This document shows, in pieces, positions 14,650 through 24,115 of a DNA stretch of 64,000 nt. The first letter of the stretch is position 1; the number at the start of each line of letters is the position of its first letter. The notes beneath the pieces were generated by a model, which did no database searches, had not been told where the DNA came from, and saw only the letters and a program-made list of their open reading frames with translations. The DNA comes from Prosapia bicincta (taxonomy: Eukaryota > Arthropoda > Insecta > Hemiptera > Cercopidae): contig JBAIZL010000002.1 of NCBI GenBank assembly GCA_036971475.1, positions 53,275,729 to 53,339,728 of the forward strand, given 5' to 3'. A program made the translations under genes and the position numbers.

Positions 14650-15913
14650 ATTAATCCATAATAATATAAATTATTATTATACACATAAATATAAAATAAT
14701 AAAATAATACATATATTATAGTGAGTAATAATATTAGAGGCATATAGGGCCTACGATGTGCGAGATATAAACATATTTCTATAATAAAATGTAAAATCAT
14801 GTATATTAAATTTGTCTAAGATATAGAAAATTGAAAGTACGGAACAGTTTGAATCAGTAAATTAATTTTAGAATTTACAAGAATTTTTTTAAAAATAAGT
14901 CAACTTTGGATGTAAACAAATAATGACTGTCATAATGTTTATCTAGCTAGATAGCATGGAACAAATAGCCTTAAACTTCGTACAGGAAAAGTTATGTTGA
15001 ACAAGAAAACCATGTTGGTCGGGTATCAGCATCAGAGTTAAATCTCAGATATTGAATCAAAAAATAATTCCAAACAGAACAGGAAACTACAGAATCTGTA
15101 GGAGTACACGTTTAGTTTAAAATAGGGGATTTAAAAAAATCATTTAAAAGCCATATTTTTCAATTAAAACACGATGATATAATTGCTACACGGGTCTGTA
15201 TAGCCTAAACAAATATTGTGGGGGAAACTGCAACATTATGTTACGACAAGTGTCATGAACACCTACAGTATTACGTCTTATCGCTAGCATATTGACTGGC
15301 TGGAAAATAACTTCAAGACACCTGATTACACAATGTGACGTATCTATGTCCTATAGGAAATAACCTGTTTAAATGGAATCAACTCTAAACTTAGCAGCGA
15401 AAGTATGAAACAATAAATGTTATGCTCTACGTCTAATACAAATTTTAACAAACTAATTTAATAAAATTGTTATTCGAATGAAAATTTTATTTTAAAATTG
15501 TATTAAAAAATAATGTAAAAAAATAATAATAAATGTAAAGTTAAGGCCAGAAGACAAAAAATAAATTGTGTTCAATCATTGCTTATATACCGGATATATT
15601 TTTTAAAATATTTAAATAATTAATAAAAAATTAAAATGGAGACTTCTCACCATCGAAAGGGATAAATAACTAAGAAATATCAAGTCAAATGTTCAAGTTA
15701 AAAGATTACTGATAAAATGTGTTTGTTTTTGAATTACTGACAGAAAATGCTGTGGAAGTAATGAGGCACCAAAGTATGTCAATTGTAATTAGTGAATAAG
15801 TTATATGATAGAGATTGTTATTCAGTTATTGTATAATTTATTATTTTTGTTGATGTAAAAATATGTTATAGAGGATAAAAATCATTACATTTTCTTGACA
15901 AAGCGGGAAGATT
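14650..15913. other. Non-coding remainder of the retroelement interval
   Basis: AT-rich sequence between the pre-RT remnant and the right direct repeat. No RT, RNase H or integrase motif was recognised on the plus strand. Confidence 0.45.
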
Positions 15914-16329
15914 TGAGGCGGCCAAATCTGTCTCAAAGTAGCAGATTTTGCATTTAGTACAAAATCTTTGAAATATTATTTAAAATGTTTTAAAATAAAT
16001 CAGCTAGAAGTACAGTGGCGTGCAAGGACGGTCTGATTATCTGCATCAGTAAACAATGAGCTGTCCAACGGTCTGTATTTGTAAAGAAAACGTTGTTAGT
16101 ATGAAGAAATAATTTTATTTTTATTCAAAATTTTAAAAAATAATAATTTTATTCTTAGGAGAAAATTAAATAACATGAAATTACATAATGAAATTACATA
16201 TGAAATTACATAATGAAATTACATAGAGTTTAAAAAAATATAAAGCTAACAAAGGCTGAATATTTTAAAATGTTATTTAATTACAACTCTTTAACGTAAA
16301 TGTAAATAACAATTGGCTACTAGATTGCC

Positions 16330-16333
<4 letters not shown>
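15914..16333 (+). repeat. Right direct repeat, candidate 3' LTR
   Basis: Diverged copy of 11,821-12,150 (shared blocks are listed there). It contains its own short tandem duplication, ATGAAATTACAT repeated four times with small changes at about 16,173-16,224, and ends at CTAGATTGCCC directly before an (AT)n tract. Confidence 0.5.

Positions 16334-16405
<72 letters not shown>
16334..16405. repeat. (AT)n microsatellite
   Basis: About 72 bases of AT repeat between the right direct repeat and the second fold-back element. Confidence 0.95.
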
Positions 16406-16409
<4 letters not shown>

Positions 16410-16440
16410 CGCATAAAAATGTATGTGATGTATATATAAA

Positions 16441-16668
16441 TAATGAATAGTTAATACCCAGAGTACGTTCTTTCACTTTGTAGTGCATAAGGTCACAGTT
16501 CGACGATTCGTTGGAATCTCATAAAGCAATAACGAGGGGAACCAAACAACCGTTGAATTGCGAAACAGTTGATTTTTTAAATGCTAGATAATATTATAGC
16601 GAAACTTAGAAACTGCGATTTTATGCGCTATAAGAGGAACGGATGTACTCCTGATTTTAACTAGTCAC
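16441..16668. mobile_element. Fold-back (MITE-like) element, copy 2
   Basis: Same family as 5053-5276. The left arm (about 16,445-16,518) carries AATAGTTAATA, AGAGTACGTTC, TAGTGCATAAGGTCACAGTTC and GACGATTCG. The right arm (about 16,596-16,664) answers with TAGCGAAAC, AACTGCGATTTTATGCGC and GGAACGGATGTACTCC. The arms have drifted further apart than in copy 1, so this insertion is older. An (AT)n tract again lies just to the left, 35 bases away. Confidence 0.6.
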
Positions 16669-16828
16669 CATATGTTTCATACGTAATAAATCTATCTATT
16701 ATTACTGCTTTAGAGAGCATATTATATACTTCGTAAACAAAATTAAACTCGATTAGTAATAATCAACTCTTGAGCTTGCCTTGTGAGGTGCTTTGATACA
16801 CTGACAAAGTTGTAATTTTATTTACTCG

Positions 16829-16861
16829 AAAGACTTCTAAATTACCTCATTATCTTCAGCG
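16829..16861 (-). ncRNA. Possible decayed hammerhead-ribozyme core
   Basis: On the minus strand CTGAAGA (16,853-16,859) fits the hammerhead consensus CUGANGA and is followed by GAAGTC (16,832-16,837) where GAAA-C-GUC would be expected. Penelope-like elements are known to carry minimal hammerhead ribozymes in their terminal regions. Stem II is not clearly paired and the GAAA box is damaged, so catalysis is unlikely. This is a weak, context-driven call. Confidence 0.2.
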
Positions 16862-17019
16862 TTTTATAAAACTTTAAACACATAACTACAAATAAAATGA
16901 AAATATGGTGAAATATAATATGATCAAACATTAATTCCAAAACATCCGATATGTCACTATGAATACATTAAAATAATATTTAAATAGGACCTAATTTATT
17001 ACTTATAATATTATTCCTA

Positions 17020-17262
17020 TATTTAATACTATAATATTTGCCCATGCATCTAACTTATTAAAACCAATGACATTTTTCAAAATTACTATTTCAAATACAC
17101 GGTTTTCTTCCACACAATGCTTAGCTATTGCGACTTTATCTAACCTGCTGTATTTTACATGGGAGAAATGTTATTTATCTCTAATTTTATTGTTTCTCTA
17201 GGTTTGATCTATATATATTCAAGAGGACATGTATTACATTTCAATTAATAAATTCCGTTTTT
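17020..17262 (-). pseudogene. GIY-YIG endonuclease remnant of a Penelope-like element
   Basis: From 17,262 downward the minus strand reads KNGIY, a stop, LKCNTCPLEYI, a stop, IKPRETIKLEINNISPM, a stop, and after further damage KVAIAKHCVEENRVFEIVIL. The G-I-Y and the later (E/Q)-Y-I take the places of the GIY and YIG halves of the catalytic sheet. C-N-T-C is the cysteine pair found between them in Penelope-type enzymes, R-E is where the catalytic arginine is expected, and A-x-x-H the conserved histidine. The glycine of YIG is lost and several stops interrupt it, so it is not functional. It is ancient but well placed. Confidence 0.6.
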
Positions 17263-17573
17263 GTCCTCATTTATGACATCTCATCGGTTCCCTCGTAGTT
17301 GTTATATTCCTAGTAACCATGGTTATGTTAAAATTAGTATGTTTGTTCAATGATTTTCTCATCTGATTTGAAAATGGTGGTTAATGTAATATTCCTATCC
17401 AATTTTTTCAATTTGTATTAAATATCGGGTATTTCTAAAACTTCTTGATATCTTTCGTTTCATATTCTTTCAAATTTCGTTTCTGATTTTCTCACTATAC
17501 CCATTGAAGTAGTGCATATTAAATTTATAGTGTTGGCTAGTATTATTATAAATAGAATGTTTTCATTTCACAG

Positions 17574-17834
17574 ATCCAGTTCAAGAAAATCGCTTCGCGG
17601 CCGCCGCCAGTATCCATGTCGCACTACATCAAAGCAGCACTTGTTGCGTCAGTAGTCTTAGTTGTAGTCTTGGCATTGATAGATTGCTTGGTATTTAGTG
17701 AGTCTGTACAAGTGACCTCAGCGGTCGTTTACATTTTCCTAACTTTCTTCAATGTATTGCAAATGATGTATTGGTATTGTGCCTGTTTGTACCTTGCTCA
17801 AACGGGAAAAGTTGTCGTCGATTTTCTTTTAAAG
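17574..17834 (+). CDS. Internal or first coding exon of an unidentified membrane protein
   Basis: Seen: the acceptor TTTTCATTTCACAG ends at 17,573, and the donor AAAG|GTAAGT starts an intron at 17,835. The 261 bases between are open for exactly 87 codons, phase 0 at both ends. An ATG at 17,616 (residue 15) could be the start instead, giving 73 codons and a short 5' UTR. The peptide has a basic, proline-rich head (KKIASRPPPVS), a hydrophobic segment at residues 21-41 (LVASVVLVVVLALIDCLVF), a short polar loop and a second, aromatic-rich segment at about 50-74 (YIFLTFFNVLQMMYWYCACL). This indicates a two-helix piece of a multi-pass membrane protein. The codons are far less AT-rich than the flanks, and GCGGCCGC occurs at 17,597-17,604. 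I do not recognise the protein. The helix-loop-helix layout is reminiscent of the N-terminal membrane domain of ABCC transporters, a guess only. No neighbouring exon was found in the window. Confidence 0.55.
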
Positions 17835-18713
17835 GTAAGTTTTATTTTATTTATATTTCTGTTTTGCATTGTTTAAACCATAATAATATGCTTTAAAGTT
17901 TACGTGTAAAATGTGCACTGTTTAAGGTGGAACTTCTATTAGATGCGATACAATGTAATTAACCGAAGATTACCTTACAAGGCCACTTCACTGTGGATAG
18001 GATCACTCTCTTACAGGTAATCTTTGGATCGTGTATTGGTTATCACGATTTATAAATAAGAAATAAAAGTAAAATAAATGAAATGCCTACTAGTAATTGT
18101 TTATCAATTTATAAAAGTACTTTTTAATATGGGGGCGCTCAATAAATTTGAAATGTGTTATAAGAACTGCTAGAAAGTAGATTGTTACCACTTAATCAGC
18201 CAATAAGATTTAACTCTTAGTAAGGTTTTCTACAATTATTTTGAGAATGAACATTTCTTAACAAAGCTACTCTAAATTCAGCCTACAACATATACGTGTA
18301 AACTGGGTTTGCCTTTATTCTACTTAGAACTATTAACAGTTGAGCCTATTCAGTTCGCGTGTGATATTAACTAGAACTTCGTTTTTAGACCAAAAGATCG
18401 CTTTCTTCGGCTAAAGTAAAGGTCTTTTAACTATTATTAACCCTTATATAAAGTAGTTTTACTGTGAAATAACATATTGGTACAAAACTAACTGGTATAG
18501 ATCATTTATGAAGTTCATTTTTTTATAATGTTTTACCTAATCGGTTACAACCTAAAGATTATTAAATTTAATAACCGGTACAACTACATCAGACTGAGAT
18601 TTAATTTCCAGGAGTAGGTTAATTAAATTTATATATTCCCTTATACGAATAGATATGATGGAATGTCAATACATAATGTATATAAAGATTTATATGTATC
18701 TATGTGTCCACTT
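17835..18713 (+). other. Putative intron start between the exon and the satellite
   Basis: This begins with a consensus donor GTAAGT. The open frame continues 14 codons past it before stopping at 17,874, as expected of intronic read-through. A small inverted repeat, CCGAAGATTACCT (17,963-17,975) against AGGTAATCTTTGG (18,015-18,027), is the only structure noted. No acceptor followed by coding sequence was found before the satellite. Confidence 0.45.
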
Positions 18714-18858
18714 CTGATATCATCGTAAAGCCTTAAATAGTCAATGTGTCGATGTATTCAAAAAAGGTTCTTACAAATCGTTAATCCCGCACATACTCAA
18801 TGTATGCTTTATCTGGTATCATATTTAAGCCTTACATTGTCGTTGTTTACTCTATCTG
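18714..18858 (+). repeat. Diverged left edge of the satellite array
   Basis: Degraded units precede the regular array: TCTGATATCATCG at about 18,713, CTCAATGTATGCTTTA, then TCTGGTATCATATTTAAG (18,811) with TTACATTGTCGTTG, leading into the first good unit at about 18,855. The unit starting at 18,811 is only 43-44 bases long and lacks the extra blocks found in the 59-bp half of the mature monomer. Edge monomers of satellites are usually the oldest and most diverged, which fits. Confidence 0.7.
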
Positions 18859-20019
18859 ATATCATTGTTAAGAACTCACATTGATACTGTGTACTTTATC
18901 TGATATCATCTTAATTACCTTACATAGTCTCTGTAAGTTTGATTACTCTATCTGTAGTCTGATATCATAGTTAAAAACTCACATTGTTACTGTGTACTTT
19001 ATCTGATATCATCTTTAATACCTTACATAGTCTCTGTAAGTTTGATTACTCTATCTGTAGTCTGATATCATAGTTAAGAACTCACATTGTTACTGTGTAC
19101 TTTATCTGATATCATCTTTAATACCTTACATAGTCTCTGTAAATTTGATTACTCTATCTGTAGTCTGATATCATAGTCGAGAACTCACATTGTTACTGTG
19201 TACTTTATCTGATATCATCTTTAATACCTTACATAGTCTCTGTAAGTTTGATTACTCTATCTGTAGTCTGATATCATAGTTGAGAACTCACATTGTTACT
19301 GTGTACTTTATCTGATATCATCTTTATTACCTTACATAGTCTCTGTAAGTTTGATTACTGTATCTGTAGTCTGATATCATAGTTGAGAACTCACATTGTT
19401 ACTGTGTACTTTATCTGATATCATCTTTAATACCTTACATAGTCTCTGTAAATTTGATTACTCTATCTGTAGTCTCATATCATAGTTGAGAATTAACATT
19501 GTTACTGTGTACTTTATCTGATGTCATCTTTAATACCTTACGTAGTCTCTGTAAGTTTGATAACTCTATCTGTAGTTTGATATAAAAGTTAAGATCTCAC
19601 ATTGTTACTAAGTACTTTATCTGATATCATCTTTAATACCTTACATAGTCTCTGTAAATTTGATTACTCTATCTGTAGTCTAATATCATAGTTGAGAACT
19701 CATATTGTTACTGTGTAATTTATCTGATGTCATCTTTAATACCTTATATAGTCTATGTAAGTTTGATTACTATATCTGTAGTCTGATATCATGGTTGAGA
19801 ACTCACATTGTTACTGTGTACTTTATCTGATATCATCTTTAATAACTTACATAATCTCTGTAAATTTGATTACTCTATCTGTAGTCTGATATCATAGTTG
19901 AGAACTCACATTGTTACTGTGTACTTTGTCTGATGTCATCTTTAATACCTTACGTAGTCTCTGTAAGTTTGATTACTCTATCTGTAGTTTGTTATCATTG
20001 TTAAGATCTCACATTGTTA

Positions 20020-22390
20020 CTGAGTACTTTATCTGATATCATCTTTAATACCTTACATAGTCTCTGTAAATTTGATTACTCTATCTGTAGTCTGATATCA
20101 TAGTTGAGAACTCACATTGTTACTGTGTACTTTATCTGATGTCATCTTTAATACCTTACATAGTCTCTGTAAGTTTGATTACTCTATCTGTAGTCTGATA
20201 TTATAGTTGAGAACTGGCAATGTTACTGTGTACTTTATCTGATATCATCTTTAATACCTTACATAGTCTCTGTAAGTTTGATTACTCTATCTGTAGTCTG
20301 ATATCATAGATAAGAACTCATATTGTTACTGTGTACTTTATCTGATATCATCTTAATATCTTACATAGTCTCTGTAAGTTTGATTACTCTATCTGTAGTC
20401 TGATATCATAGTTGAGAACTCACATTGTTACTGTGTACTTTATCTGAAATCATCTTTAATATCTTACATTGTCTCTGTAAGTTTGATTACTCTATCTGTA
20501 GTCTGATATCATAGTTGAAAACTCACATTGTTACTGTGTACTTTATCTGATATCATCTTAAAGACCTTACATAGTCTCTGTAAATTTGATTACTCTATCT
20601 GTAGTCTGATATCATAGTTGTGAACTCACATTGTTACTGTGTACTTTATCTGATGTCATCTTTAATACCTTACATAGTCTCTGTAAGTTTGATTACTCTA
20701 TCTGTAGTCTGATATCATAGTTGAGAACTCACATTGTTACTGTGTACTTTATCTGATATTATCTTTAATACCTTACATAGTCTCTGTATGTTTGATTACT
20801 ATATCTGTAGTCTGATATCATAGTTGAGAACTCACATTGTTACTGTGTACTTTATCTGATATCATCTTTAATACCTTACATAGTCTCTGTAAATTTGATT
20901 ACTCTATCTGTAGTCTGATATCATAGTTGAGAACTCACATTGTTACTGTGTACTTTATCTGATGTCATCTTTAATACCTTACGTAGTCTCTGTAAGATTG
21001 ATTACTCTATCTGTAGTCTGATATCATAGTTAAGAACTCACATTGTTACTTTGTACTTTATCTGATATCATCTTTAATACCTTACATAGTCTCTGTAAGT
21101 TTGATTACTGCATCTGTAATCTGATATCATAGTTGAGAACTCACATGGTCACTGTCTACTTTATCTGATAACATCTTTAATACCTTACATAGTCTCTGTA
21201 AGTTTGATTACTCTATCTGTAGTCTGATATTATAGTTGAGAACTGACTTTGTTACTGTGTACTTTATCTTATATCATCTTTAATACCTTACATAGTCTCT
21301 CTAAGTATGATTACTCTATCTGTAGTCTGATATCATAGTTAAGAACTCACATTGTTACTGTGTACTTTACCTGATATCATCTTTAATACCTTACATAATC
21401 TCTGTAAATTTGATTACTCTATCTGTAGTCTGATATCATATTTGAGAACTCACATTGTTACTGTGTACTTTATCTGATAACATCTTTAATATCTTACATA
21501 GTCTCTGTAAGTTTGATTACTCTATCTGTAGTCTGATATTATAGTTGAGAACTGACATTGTTACTGTGTACTTTATCTTATATCATCTTTAATACCTTAC
21601 ATGGTCTCTTTAAGTTTGATTACTCTATCTGTAGTCTGATATCATAGTTGGAACTCACAATGTTACTGTGTACTTTATTTTATATCATCTTTAATACCTT
21701 ACATAGTCTCTTTAAGTATGATTACTCTATCTGTAGTCTGATATCATAGTTAAGAACTCACATTGTTACTGTGTACTTTATCTGATATCATCTTTAATAC
21801 CTTACATAGTCTCTGTAAATTTGATTACTCTATCTGTAGTCTGATATCATAGTTGAGTACTCACGTTGTTACTGTGGACTTTATCTGATATCATCTTTAA
21901 TACCTTACATAGTCTCTGTAAGTTTGATTACTCTATCTCTAGTCTGATATCATAGTTGAGAACTCACATTGTTATTGTGTACTTTATCTGATATCATCTT
22001 TAATACCTTACATAGTCTCTGTAAGTTTGATTACTTTATCTGTAGTCTGATATCATAGATGAGAACTCACATTGTTACTGTGTACTTTATCTGATATCAT
22101 CTTTAATACCTTACATAGTCTCTGTAAGTTTGATTACTCTATCTGTAGTCTGATATCATAGTCGAGAACTCACATTGTTACTGTGTACTTTATCTGATAT
22201 CATCTTTAATACACTACATATTCTCTGTAAGTTTGATCACTCTATCTGTAGTCTGATATCATAGTTAAGAACTCACATTGTTACTGTGTACTTTATCTGA
22301 TATCATCTTTATTACCTTACATAGTCTCTGTAAGTTTGATTACTCTATCTGTAGTCTGATATCATAGTTGAGAACTCACATTGTTACTGT
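20020..22390 (+). repeat. Partial early copy of the 9.47-kb higher-order repeat
   Basis: Marker variants match those in the block starting at 28,640 at a constant offset of 9,464: GAACTGGCAA at 20,211 and 29,675, GGTCACTGTC at 21,147 and 30,611, ACTGTGGACT at 21,871 and 31,335. By 22,489 the offset has dropped by one monomer (ACTCTGTAC, 9,361), so collinearity degrades beyond there. It is an older or truncated relative of the 9.47-kb unit. Confidence 0.7.
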
Positions 22391-24115
22391 GTACTTTATC
22401 TGATATCATCTTTAATATTTTACATAGTCTCTGTAAATTTGATTATTCTATCTGTAGTCTGATATCATAGTTGAGAACTCACATTGTTACTCTGTACTTT
22501 ATCTGATGTCATCTTTAATACCTTACGTAGTCTCTGTAAGTTTGATTACTCTATCTGTAGTCTGATATCATAATTAAGAACTCACATTGTTACTGTGTAC
22601 TTTATCTGATATCATCTTTAATACCTTACATAGTCTCTGTAAGTCTGATTACTCTATCTGTAGTCTGATATCATAGTTGAGAACTCTCATTGTTACTGTG
22701 TACTTTATATGATATCATCTTTAATATTTTACATAGTCTCTGTAAGTTTGATTACTCTATCTGTAGTTTGATATCATAGTTGAGAACTCACTTTGTTACT
22801 GTGTATTTTATCTGATATTATCTTTAATACCTTACATTGTCTCTGTAAGTTTGATTACTCTATCTGTAGTCTGATATTAAAGTTGAGAACTTACATTGTT
22901 ACTTTGTACTTTATCTTATATCATCTTTAATACCTTACATAGTCTCTTTAAGTATAATTACTCTATCTGTAGTCTGATATCATAGTTAAGAACTCACATT
23001 GTTACTGTGTACTTTACCTGATATCATCTTTAATACCTTACATAGTCTCTGTAAGTTTGATTACTCCATCTGTAATCTGATATCATAGTTGAGAACTCAC
23101 ATGGTCACTGTGTACTTTATCTGATAACATCTTTAATACCTTACATAGTCTCTGTAAGTTTGATTACTCTATCTGTAGTCTGATATTATAGTTGAGAACT
23201 GACATTGTTACTGTGTACTTTATCTTATATCATCTTTAATACCTTACATAGTCTCTTAATTTTGATTACTCTATCTGTAGTCTGATATCATAGTTGGAAC
23301 TCACATTGTTACTGTGTACTTTATCTGAAATCATCTTTAATACCTTACATAGTCTCTGTAAGTTTGATTACTCTATCTGTAGTCTGATATCATAGTTGAG
23401 AACTAACATTGTTATTGTGTACTTTATCTGATATCATCTTTAATACCTTACATAGTCTCTGTAAGTTTGATCACTCTATCTGTAGTCTGATATCATAGAT
23501 GAGAACTCACATTGTCACTGTGTACTTTATTTTGTATCATCTTTAATACCTTACATAGTCTCTTTAATTATGATTACTCTATCTGTAGTCTGATATCATA
23601 GTTAAGAACTCACATTGTTACTGTGTGCTTTATCAGATATCATCTTTAATACCTTACATAGTCTCTGTAAATTTGATTACTCTATCTGTAGTCTGATATC
23701 ATAGTTGAGAACTCACGTTGCTACTGTGTACTTTATCTGATATCATCTTTAATACCTTACATAGTCTCTGTAAGTTTGATTACTCTATCTGTAGTCTGAT
23801 ATCATAGTTGAGAACTCACATTGTTATTGTGTACTTTATCTGATATCATCTTTAATACCTTACATGATCTCTGTAAGTTTGATCACTCTATCTGTAGTCT
23901 GATATCATAGATGAGAACTCACATTGTTACTGTGTACTTTATCTGATATCATCTTTAATACCTTATATAGTCTCTGTAAGTTTGATTACTCTATCTGTAG
24001 TCTGATATCATAGTTGAGAACTCACATTGTTACTGTGTACTTTATCTGATATCATCTTTAATACCTTACATGGTCTCTTTAATTTTGATTACTCTATCTG
24101 TAGTCTGATATCATA
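21600..24115 (+). repeat. 24-monomer higher-order repeat, copy 1 (2,469-bp period)
   Basis: GAACTCACAATG at 21,651 recurs at 24,120, and ACTGTGGACT at 21,871 recurs at 24,340; both offsets are 2,469, equal to 24 x 103 minus 3. The shared order of rare variants (GTTGGAACT, GAGTACTCACG, CATATTCTCTG, CTCTCATTG, AAGTTGAGAAC) runs through the unit. Confidence 0.75.

Larger units (their letters stand above)
11821..16333 (+). mobile_element. Decayed LTR retrotransposon region (Ty3/gypsy-like)
   Basis: Between two diverged direct repeats (11,821-12,150 and 15,914-16,333) lie, in the expected order on the plus strand, a gag-like remnant (12,360-12,800), an aspartic-protease remnant with DTGA (13,214-13,555) and a pre-reverse-transcriptase segment with FEDVFS (14,428-14,649). 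Reverse transcriptase, RNase H and integrase cores are not found. The order gag, protease, RT fits Ty3/gypsy or Bel/Pao elements, and the FxDVFS linker favours Ty3/gypsy. Every frame carries stops and shifts, so it is an old, inactive, internally deleted copy. Outer limits depend on the direct repeats really being LTRs, which is not proven. Confidence 0.6.
16820..17500 (-). mobile_element. Penelope-like element 3' end (decayed)
   Basis: The minus strand encodes, in order and through several frame breaks, RNITLTTIFKSDEKIIEQT (about 17,340-17,400), KNGIY..LKCNTC (17,228-17,262) and KVAIAKHCVEENRVFEIVIL (about 17,070-17,135). In Penelope-like retroelements with a GIY-YIG endonuclease, an I-x-T-V/I-F-K/R linker, then G-I-Y-x-L-x-C-x-x-C, then S-A-V/I-A-x-H-C follow the reverse transcriptase. 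Downstream on the same strand is a CTGAAGA...GAAGTC arrangement at about 16,832-16,859 that resembles the terminal region of these elements. No RT catalytic core was found, so this is a 5'-truncated copy, as is usual for the family. Confidence 0.65.
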
